A DNA stretch of 64,000 nt from an uncultured Pelagibacteraceae bacterium. Lineage in GTDB: Bacteria > Pseudomonadota > Alphaproteobacteria > Pelagibacterales > Pelagibacteraceae. The notes under the pieces were generated by a model that worked only from the letters and a program-made list of their open reading frames with translations, was not told the DNA's origin and did not search any database. Location of the stretch: NCBI GenBank assembly GCA_902599995.1, contig CACKHN010000004.1, positions 55,353 to 119,352 on the forward strand, in the 5' to 3' direction. Below, piece by piece: positions 11,060 to 20,412 of the stretch; position 1 is the first letter of the stretch, and each line of letters begins with the position of its first letter. The position numbers and the translations under genes were made by a program.

Positions 11060-12787
11060 ATGAAATATTATTTAGGAATATCTGGTTATTTTCATGATTC
11101 TTCGGTTGCACTATTAGATCAAAACGGAAAATTAATAGATTTTAAAAAAGAGGAATATTTCTCTAGAGTAAAGGGAGACAAGTCATTTCCAAGATTAGCC
11201 CTAATGGAAATGATTGAAAATTTCAATTTGAAAGATGAAAATATTTTAAAAGTGACATTTTATGAAAAACCTTTTAAGGCATGGTTAAATATTTTAAAAT
11301 ATTCAATTAAAAACAATTCTTTATTCAATGAGCTTACGAGAAATTACTTTAAAAATATTTGGAAATCTTCAATTATATTTCCTTATGATTTATCAAAATA
11401 TTTGAAAATTTCTAATCAAAAAATTATTTATTGTGACCATCATCTAAGTCACACATTAAGTGCAGCATATTATAATAATAAAAATCCTATTACATCTATA
11501 GTAATTGATGGATTTGGTGATGAAAGTTCAAGTTCGATACATCATGTAATATCAAATAACGAAATCAATAATGTATGGTCCAGTCCTTTTCCACATTCAA
11601 TTGGATTATTTTATTCAGCTATCACAGATTATTTGGGTTTTTCAATTAATGAAGGTGAATATAAAGTTATGGGTCTTGCTGCTTATGGTGAACCAACTTA
11701 TTATGATGAGCTTTCAAAAACTATTAGTTTTGAGAATGGCAAACTTTATTTAGATGACAAATATTATGATTTTTGCAGAAGTGTAAGTAGATCTTATTCA
11801 AATAAACTAGGTGAAAAATTTAAAATAGGCGAACGAGAAAGCAACCAAATTCTTGATTTAGACACCCCTAATTTTAAAGAATACGCAAATATTGCGGCAT
11901 CAGCTCAAAAAGTTGTTGAGGATTTATTAAAGGAAATATTTTTCTTTGCACATGAAATTACTAAAGAAAAAAGATTTATTTTTTCTGGTGGAGTTGCAAT
12001 GAATAGTGTTGCAATTAATAAATTATCTAAACTTGATTTTGTTGAAGAAATAATAATTCCACCTTCACCTGGGGACTCTGGAGCTGCAATTGGTGCTGCA
12101 TATTATGGATATATAAAAAATGGAAATGAATTTAATAAAAATTTTAATGTAGAAAATTTAGAATTATTATCGCCAGGTTATGTAAATAATAAAAATACAG
12201 ACGAAGAATTTTTTTTATCTAATTATGAAAAAATATGTGATGACCATAATCTGATAGAAACGGCCTCTGATTTAATAGCAACAAATGAAGTTGTTGCTAC
12301 ATGTTATAGGAATATTGAGACTGGACCTAGAGCTTTAGGACATAGATCTATGATTTGTAACGCACATTCAAAAGAGGCTGTAAATTTTTTAAATGAAAAA
12401 ATTAAAAAAAGAAGTAAATTTAGACCTGTTGCGCCTGTAACTTTAGCAAATAATGCTGGTAAATACTTCTTGTTATCAGATAAAATTTATCAATCTTATT
12501 ATTTTATGGGCTCTGTTGCTGAAGTTATCAAATCAGAGAATATAGAAGCAGTAGTTCATAACGACAAAACAGCTAGGATTCAGTTGTGTGATGAAAATCA
12601 TGTATTAGGAAAGATATTAAAAAAATTAGAAAAAAAAAATATATTTGTAATTGCAAACACTTCATTTAATATTTCATCAGATCCAATGGTCTACTCTTTG
12701 GAAGATGCTTATTTAGCAATTGAGAGAATGAATATTAAATATCTAATGACTGAGAATGGAATTTATACAAAAAAAGAAAAAAAATGA
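11060..12787 (+). CDS. carbamoyltransferase, NodU/CmcH/TobZ family
   Basis: YLGISGYFHDSSVALLDQNG, DHHLSHTLSAAY, GPRALGHRSM, FRPVAPV, NTSFN motifs. Confidence 0.93.
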   Translation: MKYYLGISGYFHDSSVALLDQNGKLIDFKKEEYFSRVKGDKSFPRLALMEMIENFNLKDENILKVTFYEKPFKAWLNILKYSIKNNSLFNELTRNYFKNIWKSSIIFPYDLSKYLKISNQKIIYCDHHLSHTLSAAYYNNKNPITSIVIDGFGDESSSSIHHVISNNEINNVWSSPFPHSIGLFYSAITDYLGFSINEGEYKVMGLAAYGEPTYYDELSKTISFENGKLYLDDKYYDFCRSVSRSYSNKLGEKFKIGERESNQILDLDTPNFKEYANIAASAQKVVEDLLKEIFFFAHEITKEKRFIFSGGVAMNSVAINKLSKLDFVEEIIIPPSPGDSGAAIGAAYYGYIKNGNEFNKNFNVENLELLSPGYVNNKNTDEEFFLSNYEKICDDHNLIETASDLIATNEVVATCYRNIETGPRALGHRSMICNAHSKEAVNFLNEKIKKRSKFRPVAPVTLANNAGKYFLLSDKIYQSYYFMGSVAEVIKSENIEAVVHNDKTARIQLCDENHVLGKILKKLEKKNIFVIANTSFNISSDPMVYSLEDAYLAIERMNIKYLMTENGIYTKKEKK

Positions 12788-13956
12788 ATCTAATTTTTAG
12801 ATTTTTAATTATTATTTTAATGATTGAAATTATTTTAGGTTATGGACATTATTTAAAAAATTCTACTTTATTATCTGGTCATTACGTTTCCTCGACAATA
12901 ATGTCAATTAATAAGATATTAGAAATTTACAATAAAAATTCTGATTCATCAGAAAATGAAGTTATAAAAGACAATCCAAAAAAAAAAGTAATTGATAAAA
13001 AAGAGAAAAAAATTAGCGATGCAACGCAAAAAAGAAATGAAGCATTAGCAAAACAAAGGGAAGAAGAAGAGTCATTTAAAATTAATAAGGAAAAATGTGA
13101 TAATTATTTTAGTCAAAATCAACACATAAAAGTCTCAGGAGTTACATCATTTAAAAAACCCTTAGATGTTCAAACTTACTTGGATTTTTTAAATTTATAT
13201 GATGAAAAAACAGATTACTTAATAATAATAGTAGGTAATTCAGAAACGTTTGGTACTTTAAAAAAAGTAGATAACAGATTGCATGTAAAGCTTCAAAGAA
13301 ATTTGAGAAATGAACTGCAATCAAAAAAAATTTTTGTTGTAAATATAGCATACCCAGGAGGATTAATAAGTGATCATCTGAGAGATTTGGTTAGCTTTTC
13401 AGAGCTTTATAAGCCTGATCTAGCTATTTTTTATACAGGTGGTAACGAACTAATTATGACTGAGACTTATGAAACTTTTACAAAAAAATTTACTATAAAC
13501 AAAAAAAACTTTGCAACCTACGATTTTTACAAAAATGGATTAATAATACCTAATAATGTTAGATATTGTTTAGATAAAAATAAATATTTTACTAAGATAA
13601 ATTTTGATCAAAATGATCAAATACTTAATATAAATCAACATATTACCTCTCATTATAAAAAAATAAAAAATAAACTAAATGATAATTCTGTTGATTTTTT
13701 GTTTTATATTCAGCCCTTTAACAAAAAAATGGTTCCTAGTAAAAATGCTGAAATTAATTTTCCAAAAATAGTAAATTTAAATATTGAAGATAGTAATTTT
13801 AAAAATTTAAATTTAACTAATTTAGGTACAGAACTTAATTTTATTGATTTATTCCACACAAAAGACTCAGAAAAAATTTCTCAAAAATTAACTAAAGATA
13901 TTTTGGATATATACAAAAAAAAAATTTTAAAAAAATTAAATAATGAAAATAATTAA
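12784..13956 (+). CDS. membrane-anchored SGNH/GDSL-like protein with charged coiled-coil linker
   Basis: N-term TM, Lys/Glu-rich linker, GNSETFG (block I-like), YTGGNELIM (GxxN-like). Confidence 0.55.
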   Translation: MNLIFRFLIIILMIEIILGYGHYLKNSTLLSGHYVSSTIMSINKILEIYNKNSDSSENEVIKDNPKKKVIDKKEKKISDATQKRNEALAKQREEEESFKINKEKCDNYFSQNQHIKVSGVTSFKKPLDVQTYLDFLNLYDEKTDYLIIIVGNSETFGTLKKVDNRLHVKLQRNLRNELQSKKIFVVNIAYPGGLISDHLRDLVSFSELYKPDLAIFYTGGNELIMTETYETFTKKFTINKKNFATYDFYKNGLIIPNNVRYCLDKNKYFTKINFDQNDQILNINQHITSHYKKIKNKLNDNSVDFLFYIQPFNKKMVPSKNAEINFPKIVNLNIEDSNFKNLNLTNLGTELNFIDLFHTKDSEKISQKLTKDILDIYKKKILKKLNNENN

Positions 13957-14062
13957 AATCAGCATTTCAATAATAATTTTGTTAATAATAATTTTTTTTA
14001 TAAAAGAATTTATTGCACATAAAATTACAATGCCTTTTGATTATAACTTTATTATAAAATAA
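13943..14062 (+). CDS. 39-aa single-TM hypothetical protein (not in supplied ORF list)
   Basis: ATG 13943, TAA 14060-14062: MKIIKISISIIILLIIIFFIKEFIAHKITMPFDYNFIIK; overlaps the preceding stop as in an operon. Confidence 0.4.
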   Translation: MKIIKISISIIILLIIIFFIKEFIAHKITMPFDYNFIIK

Positions 14063-14071
14063 GTTATAATT

Positions 14072-15031
14072 TTGAAAATGAGATTATTTTTATATCCCAT
14101 ATTAATTTTAATATTTATTGTAGAAGTTTTCTTTCAAATAATTTTTATTGCTGATATTAAAAATTTAAAAAAACCTATATTATATTTTAATCCTTACTGT
14201 GATCAGCCTTATTGGGACTTAGAGGGAGATTCATCTTATGATAAAAAAAAATATACTTATCATCCTATCTTATCAATTATAAAAAAGGAAAATGAAGAGC
14301 TTTATAATAGTAAATCAATAAAAAAAAATGAATTAATTTTTTATGGAAGTTCATTTATAGATCACAAATATTTTGTACCAAATTATGAGAATAAAATAAA
14401 TTTTGCTGTTCAATCATATGGATTTGATCAAATTTATCAGTCATATATTTTAACAAAAGACAATTTTCCTAATAGCAAAATAATTATAGGTTTCCTATTA
14501 GAAGATATTGATAGAGCTGTTTTTGATAAAAGAAATTTTACAAAATTAAAATATATCTTTAATAAAAATAATTATGAGATATCTAATGTTCCTGTATCTT
14601 TAAATGAAACAAGTAATTTTAATTTACATTTTTATACTTATAGATTTATTAAAAGTATTATTTTTTTATCATTAAATGAGTTTAATTATAAAAAAAGTTT
14701 ATGTAAAGTTGAAGAAAAAAAGCAGTTATTTAAATTTTTTATAAATGAAATAATTTCTAAATCTCGAATACTTAATCAAAATATTATTTTTGTCACTTTT
14801 AACTTTATGAATGATGTTAATGATTCTAATTGGAGATATACTTTTGTAAAGGATTATTTAAAACTAAATAATATCAACCATATAGATATGACTAATGTTA
14901 TAAAAAATGACATAAAAAAAAATAATTCAAAAATATCTGATTATTATAATAAGGAAGACTTTCATTTAAATAGATATGGTTTCAGTTTAACCAAATTTAA
15001 AATTGATGAATTTATAAAGCAATATAAGTAA
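14072..15031 (+). CDS. SGNH-like hydrolase/acyltransferase-type protein (ATG alternative start 14078)
   Basis: N-term TM; FYGSSFIDH (block I-like) and C-terminal DFHLNRYGF (DxxH-like block V). Confidence 0.5.
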   Translation: MKMRLFLYPILILIFIVEVFFQIIFIADIKNLKKPILYFNPYCDQPYWDLEGDSSYDKKKYTYHPILSIIKKENEELYNSKSIKKNELIFYGSSFIDHKYFVPNYENKINFAVQSYGFDQIYQSYILTKDNFPNSKIIIGFLLEDIDRAVFDKRNFTKLKYIFNKNNYEISNVPVSLNETSNFNLHFYTYRFIKSIIFLSLNEFNYKKSLCKVEEKKQLFKFFINEIISKSRILNQNIIFVTFNFMNDVNDSNWRYTFVKDYLKLNNINHIDMTNVIKNDIKKNNSKISDYYNKEDFHLNRYGFSLTKFKIDEFIKQYK

Positions 15032-15173
15032 ATGGTATTACTACTTTTATTAATGAAAAAATGCCAATAACCGCTAACAATAATAATAAAAAAATAAAAA
15101 TTACAAATTGAAAAATTGTTGTATTGCTTCTTATATTTAAAATAAGATTAAAAATAAATTTTAAAATTTTCAT
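15012..15173 (-). CDS. 53-aa membrane protein, weak resemblance to DUF5989 small proteins (not in supplied ORF list)
   Basis: Manual translation: MKILKFIFNLILNIRSNTTIFQFVIFIFLLLLLAVIGIFSLIKVVIPFTYIAL; overlaps the end of 14072-15031 convergently by 20 bp. Confidence 0.45.
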   Translation of the reverse strand: MKILKFIFNLILNIRSNTTIFQFVIFIFLLLLLAVIGIFSLIKVVIPFTYIAL

Positions 15174-15203
15174 TATTTTTTAATTACAAGTTATAATGAC
15201 AAC

Positions 15204-15959
15204 TTATATCTCATACTTAGGAGATTTAGTAAATATTTCATAACCATTATCTGTTATTCCTAATGTATGTTCAAATTGTGCAGAAAAAGATTTGTCTTTA
15301 GTTACGGCCGTCCAACCATCATTTAGCATTTTGACATCACATTTACCAGAATTAATCATTGGCTCTATAGTAAATGTCATTCCTGGTTTAAGTTCCATTC
15401 CAGTATTTTTATTACCGTAATGTAAAATATTTGGAGGTTCATGAAAAGTAGAACTTATACCATGTCCACAAAAATCTCTCACAACAGAAAAACCTTTTTT
15501 TTCCACAAATGATTGAATTTCATGACCTATATCACCCAACCTAACTCCAGGTTTAAGTATTTCAATTGCTTTCATTAAAGACTTGTAAGTTACATCAATA
15601 AGATTATTTAATTTTACTGGAGTTTTACCAATACAAAACATTCTGCTTGTATCTCCATAGTACTCATTCACAATAGCAGTAACATCTACATTAACAGCGT
15701 CACCATCTTGTAAAATTCTTTCAGAGGGAATTCCGTGACAAATAACATGATTTAATGAAGTGCACAAAGATTTTGTAAAACCTCTATAAAAAAGTGGCGC
15801 TGAATATCCACCATTATCTCTAATAAATTCATAACCAAGTTTGTCAATATAATTTGTAGAAATTCCTTCTTTGATATTCTCTGTTAACATATCTAAAGTT
15901 TTTGCAGCTAGGTTTCCTGCAATTCTCATTTTTTCAAATTTTTCATTATAATCAGTCAT
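15204..15959 (-). CDS. map: type I methionine aminopeptidase
   Basis: NHVICHGIPSERILQDGDAVNVDVTAIVNEYYGDTSRMF, GHGISSTFHEPPNI, TIEPMI. Confidence 0.96.
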   Translation of the reverse strand: MTDYNEKFEKMRIAGNLAAKTLDMLTENIKEGISTNYIDKLGYEFIRDNGGYSAPLFYRGFTKSLCTSLNHVICHGIPSERILQDGDAVNVDVTAIVNEYYGDTSRMFCIGKTPVKLNNLIDVTYKSLMKAIEILKPGVRLGDIGHEIQSFVEKKGFSVVRDFCGHGISSTFHEPPNILHYGNKNTGMELKPGMTFTIEPMINSGKCDVKMLNDGWTAVTKDKSFSAQFEHTLGITDNGYEIFTKSPKYEI

Positions 15960-16650
15960 CTATAATTTCTAATTTTTTATCTATATAAATTTTTTTAGAA
16001 CTTATATTACATCTATAAGCTAAAAAATTTACTCTTGCTTTTTTTGCTAGCAAATAATTTTTATAATACTGCTCATCTATATCTTTAGCTATTTTAAAAT
16101 ATTTCATATTTTGAATTTGAACTAAAAATAATAGATAAGTTTTATAACCTTTTTTTATGGCATCAATAAGGGTTAATAGATGTTTTGATCCTCTAGAAGT
16201 TACAGCGTCAGGAAATTCGGCAGTATTTTTCTCTCTAAATAAGGTAACATTTTTAACTTCTACAAAGCTTTTTTGGCCTTTCTTTTCTAATAAAAAATCA
16301 AACCTGGTCTCTTTATTAAAAAATACCTCTGGTTTAATAACGTCATTGTTTTTAAGTTCATTGATTAGGTTATTTTCTAAACCATGCTGTGCAATTCTAT
16401 TAGCCATATGAGTATTAACTCCAACTAAATTTTTTCTCGATTTTATAATCTCTAGACCAAATTTAAGTTTTCTTTTTGGATCATCATTGGGAAGTAAATA
16501 GACTTCATTACCCTCATCTAACAAGCCTTTCATAGAACCTGTATTTGGACAATGTGCTGTTACAGTTTCATTTTGTAACTTCACATCTGTAAAAAATCTT
16601 TTATATCGCTTGATTAATTTGCCTTTTATTAAAGACTTGGTAAATTCCAT
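15952..16650 (-). CDS. sfsA: SfsA family DNA/RNA nuclease-like protein
   Basis: AHCPNTGSMKGLL, KKGQKSFVEVKNVTL, FPDAVTSRGSKHL. Confidence 0.9.
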   Translation of the reverse strand: MEFTKSLIKGKLIKRYKRFFTDVKLQNETVTAHCPNTGSMKGLLDEGNEVYLLPNDDPKRKLKFGLEIIKSRKNLVGVNTHMANRIAQHGLENNLINELKNNDVIKPEVFFNKETRFDFLLEKKGQKSFVEVKNVTLFREKNTAEFPDAVTSRGSKHLLTLIDAIKKGYKTYLLFLVQIQNMKYFKIAKDIDEQYYKNYLLAKKARVNFLAYRCNISSKKIYIDKKLEIIDD

Positions 16651-16670
16651 CTCTAAATTATATATATTAA

Positions 16671-17420
16671 ATGTCTAAAAAAACAAAAGTTAATGCTGGG
16701 ATTTTAATTATTGGCAATGAAATCTTATCTGGACGAACTCAAGATACCAATACGTCGACAATAGCAGTGTGGTTAAATTCAATTGGTGTTAAAGTAGAGG
16801 AGGTTAGGGTAATTCCAGATGTTGAAAAAACAATTATTGATACTTTAAATCTATTAAAATCAACTTATGATTATGTTTTTACAACCGGTGGTATAGGCCC
16901 AACCCATGATGATATCACAGCCGAGTCTGTTTCAAAAACTTTTGGATTAAAATATGAGATTCATAAAGAAGCTTTTAAAATTTTAGAGGCATACTACAAA
17001 CCAGGTGAGTTTAATGAAGGAAGACAGAAAATGTGCTGGATGCCTGAGAACGCAAATTTAATCTTAAACCCTACAAGTGGTGCTCCTGGATTTAATGTTG
17101 AAAATGTTTTTTGTTTGCCAGGTGTACCATCTATTTTAAAATCAATGTTAGGTAGTTTAACGAATACTATAGTTGGTGGTGAACCAATTAAAAGTCACAC
17201 CATCAGTTTAAGAACAGTTGAAAGTGAAATAGCAAACTCTTTAACTAAAGTACAAAACGATAATCAAGATGTTGAAATAGGAAGCTATCCTTTTTTTCAT
17301 GCGGGAAAATTAGGTGTTTCAATCGTAATAAGATCTGAGGATCAGACCAAAATAGATGTTTGTAATTCTCAAATCCTAAAATTTGTTAATGCAAAGAAAA
17401 TCGAAGTTGTTGATAGGTAA
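16671..17420 (+). CDS. molybdopterin-binding / CinA N-terminal-like protein
   Basis: ILIIGNEILSGRTQDTNT, TTGGIGPTHDDITAESV, LPGVPSIL. Confidence 0.88.
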   Translation: MSKKTKVNAGILIIGNEILSGRTQDTNTSTIAVWLNSIGVKVEEVRVIPDVEKTIIDTLNLLKSTYDYVFTTGGIGPTHDDITAESVSKTFGLKYEIHKEAFKILEAYYKPGEFNEGRQKMCWMPENANLILNPTSGAPGFNVENVFCLPGVPSILKSMLGSLTNTIVGGEPIKSHTISLRTVESEIANSLTKVQNDNQDVEIGSYPFFHAGKLGVSIVIRSEDQTKIDVCNSQILKFVNAKKIEVVDR

Positions 17421-17821
17421 TGCTTTATTTTGCATACGGTAGTAATCTGCATCACTTTCAGATGAAACGAAGATGTAAAGATAGTATTTTTTTAAAAAAA
17501 ATTAATTTAAAAGACTTTAGATTAACTTTTAGAAGTAAGTATAGAGCTGCAGATATCGAAATTAAGAAAAACTCAATTGTTCCTGGAGCTTTATTTGAGA
17601 TTTCTAAAAGTGATGAAAAAAAATTAGATGTATATGAGGACTACCCAATACTTTATAAGAAACATTTTTTTTCTTATTATGGAAAAAAAGTAATGACTTA
17701 CACGATGGTTAAAAAATCCCCATTTAAGTTTCCAACAGAGAGATACCTCAATATTGTTAAAAGAGGATATAAAGATTGTAAACTTGATAAAAAGTATCTT
17801 AATATCGCATTGAAACCCTAA
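17420..17821 (+). CDS. gamma-glutamylcyclotransferase-family protein
   Basis: LYFAYGSNLHHFQMKRRC; PGALFEI; LDVYEDYP. Confidence 0.8.
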   Translation: MLYFAYGSNLHHFQMKRRCKDSIFLKKINLKDFRLTFRSKYRAADIEIKKNSIVPGALFEISKSDEKKLDVYEDYPILYKKHFFSYYGKKVMTYTMVKKSPFKFPTERYLNIVKRGYKDCKLDKKYLNIALKP

Positions 17822-17829
17822 AATTTATC

Positions 17830-19128
17830 ATGTTTTTACACACAAAATTAGAAAATCGAAAAGATCCTATAAAAATTTGTTTTATTGGATGTGGTAAATT
17901 TGTGAGTATGTTTTTGGCTCAATACAACCATTTAGACAAAATTCAAATAGACTCAATAGTTGATATCAATGTAGATCAGGCAAAGAAAAATTGTTTGAAA
18001 AGTGGATTAAATGAACAAAAAGTAAAACAAATAAATTTCACCAATTCTTTAGATGAAGTGCTTAATAGAGATATAGAAATTTTTATCGAGGCCACAGGCA
18101 ACCCTATAGTTGGCACTGTTCATGCAGCAAAAATAATTAAAAATAAAAAACATGTTATATTAGTTAATGTAGAAGCGGATATAACTTGTGGGAAATATTT
18201 ATCTGATCTTGCAAAAGATAAAGGTGTAATTTGCTCAATGGCTTATGGTGACCAGCCATCTTTAATTCTTGAACAAGTAGAGTGGGCAAGATTAAATGGA
18301 TTTTCTATAGTTTGTGCTGGAAAAGGAACAAAATATCATCCAACTTTTGAATATTCTACACCTGATACTGTTTGGGGTCATTATGGTCTAACTAAAGAAC
18401 GAGCTGAAAAAGAGTCTGGAATGAACCCTAAGATGTTCAATAGTTTTTTATGTGGAGACAAATCAGCCATTGAAATGTGTGCAGTGAGTAATGCGGCTAA
18501 TCTTAAGTGCCCTAGCAATGGATTAACATTCCCATCAGTTGGTGTTTACGATATTGCAAAAAAAATGATTCCGAAAAATGATGGTGGTTTAATAGAATTT
18601 GATGGGCAAGTAGAAGTTATCTCAAGCATAGATTTAGAAAAAAAAGATATTCCAAATGATTTAAGATGGGGTGTTTATATTGTTATTAAAGCGCAGAACG
18701 AGTATGTAAAAAATTGTTTTAAAGATTATGGAATGGTAACGGATGCATCTGGAAACTATTCAGCAATCTGGAGACCTTATCATTATATTGGGTTAGAGCT
18801 TGCTCAATCAGTTTATTCAATTGCACTAGATAACAGAGCAACAGGTTATACAAAAAATTATAACGCCGACGTTGCAAGTTTTGCTAAGAAAGATTTAAAA
18901 ATAGGTGAAAAACTTGATGGCGAAGGTGGATTTTGTGCAAGAGGTAGATTAATCACATCTGAAAAATCAAAAAAAGAAATGATTTTACCACTAGGTTTAA
19001 CTGATAATGCAGTTTTAAAAAAAAATATAAGTAAGGATGAAGTTATCAAAATTGATGATGTCGAGTTAAATCTTCCAAATGAAGTTACTGAGGCAAGAAA
19101 TTATCAGTATAATTTATTAAACGGTTAA
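17830..19128 (+). CDS. NAD(P)-binding oxidoreductase with C-terminal SAF-like domain
   Basis: Rossmann CFIGCGKF; GEGGFCARGRLITSEKS; DLKIGEKLDGEG SAF-like segment. Confidence 0.7.
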   Translation: MFLHTKLENRKDPIKICFIGCGKFVSMFLAQYNHLDKIQIDSIVDINVDQAKKNCLKSGLNEQKVKQINFTNSLDEVLNRDIEIFIEATGNPIVGTVHAAKIIKNKKHVILVNVEADITCGKYLSDLAKDKGVICSMAYGDQPSLILEQVEWARLNGFSIVCAGKGTKYHPTFEYSTPDTVWGHYGLTKERAEKESGMNPKMFNSFLCGDKSAIEMCAVSNAANLKCPSNGLTFPSVGVYDIAKKMIPKNDGGLIEFDGQVEVISSIDLEKKDIPNDLRWGVYIVIKAQNEYVKNCFKDYGMVTDASGNYSAIWRPYHYIGLELAQSVYSIALDNRATGYTKNYNADVASFAKKDLKIGEKLDGEGGFCARGRLITSEKSKKEMILPLGLTDNAVLKKNISKDEVIKIDDVELNLPNEVTEARNYQYNLLNG

Positions 19129-19140
19129 AGAAAAAAGAAA

Positions 19141-20412
19141 TTAGTTATATTTTTTCTCCATTAACAGATCTAAAAATAACGAGGCGGTCCATGAAAAATT
19201 GTTTGCTCCAAATGCTTCTCCAGTTTTAAAACTGTAGTATTCATAGAAGCCCTTTTTTTTAATGAGATTAATTGTTTTTTTTTTAATTTTATCTGCAAAT
19301 TTCTTATCTTTATTTTTTAACCCTTGATAGATAATCCAGTTACAATTTATCCAAACTGGGCCCCTCCAGTAGCGTTTTTCCTCAAATTTTCCATAATTTG
19401 GTTTAATGCTAGAAAATAGATATGTTTCATGTTGGTTATGATTCTTTAAATGTTTTATTATTTTTTTATTAATAAGTTGATTTTTTAAATCAGCAAATAA
19501 TATAAAATAATTTGTAATTGAAGGAACAATAATTTTTTTATTATTTTTTATATCATAATTTACAAAGACACCTTTTTTCGTATCAAATAATTTCTCAATT
19601 TGATTTTCCGACTTTAAAATAAATTTTTGTAATTTATCATGCTCTAAATTAAATGATTTAAGTAACTCTATTAAGTCTTTATTTGCTTTTAAAAAAATTG
19701 AATTAAACCCTACATCTACCACATTAAACATAGATTTATCGTAAAGTTTTTTTGGGTTATATTTATTTTTTCTCAAATGATTTTTGATGGTCACATATCT
19801 ATCATAATCTTCATCTAAAGGTCTGTGCTCTGGATTTATAACTTTATTATCTCCTCTTTTATATTTTAAATTTTTTTCAACTTTAACTTCGTTCATCGAA
19901 TAATCCCACAGAGGAGAATTATCATATCCACTTTCCCAAGGATGTAATATAGATACTAGTCCAGTATTTTTTGGATCCCTATATTTAATTAACCATTCAT
20001 GATATTTTTTTAATTTTTTAATTATTGATTTAATTTTTATTTTTTCAGAAACTTTAATTTTATTTTTATCTAAAATTTTTTTTAACATTATCGCTAGCAC
20101 TGGTGGCTGAGTTATTCCTGATGAATGTATCTTGTTTCCACAATTCCACACCGAATGATTTGGATAATAATTTGTATTTAAATCATGAAATAAAATATGA
20201 GGTATCATGCCGTCTTTCCATTGGCCTTTTAAAAGAGTTGATATTTCATCAAGGGCATATTTTAGATTAAAATGTGAATATCCTAGAGCAATAAAACCTG
20301 AGTCCCATTTCCATTGGGCGGGATATAGCTTATTATTTGTAGGTAATGTAAAACCTTTTTTTTTATTACGTAATAAAACCTTTTTTGCCTCTTCTATTAA
20401 ATTTTGTCTCAA
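19141..20412 (-). CDS. GH63-like glycoside hydrolase, candidate glucosylglycerate/mannosylglycerate hydrolase
   Basis: GFTLPTNNKLYPAQWKWDSGFIALGYSHF; EEKRYWRGPVWINCNW; adjacency to GpgS-like gene and sugar ABC transporter. Confidence 0.65.
   Translation of the reverse strand: MRQNLIEEAKKVLLRNKKKGFTLPTNNKLYPAQWKWDSGFIALGYSHFNLKYALDEISTLLKGQWKDGMIPHILFHDLNTNYYPNHSVWNCGNKIHSSGITQPPVLAIMLKKILDKNKIKVSEKIKIKSIIKKLKKYHEWLIKYRDPKNTGLVSILHPWESGYDNSPLWDYSMNEVKVEKNLKYKRGDNKVINPEHRPLDEDYDRYVTIKNHLRKNKYNPKKLYDKSMFNVVDVGFNSIFLKANKDLIELLKSFNLEHDKLQKFILKSENQIEKLFDTKKGVFVNYDIKNNKKIIVPSITNYFILFADLKNQLINKKIIKHLKNHNQHETYLFSSIKPNYGKFEEKRYWRGPVWINCNWIIYQGLKNKDKKFADKIKKKTINLIKKKGFYEYYSFKTGEAFGANNFSWTASLFLDLLMEKKYN

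Noticed and set aside
16671-17420. CinA-like protein as a competence system component
   Set aside because: Only the molybdopterin-binding-type domain is present and no competence genes are nearby; common housekeeping-type gene
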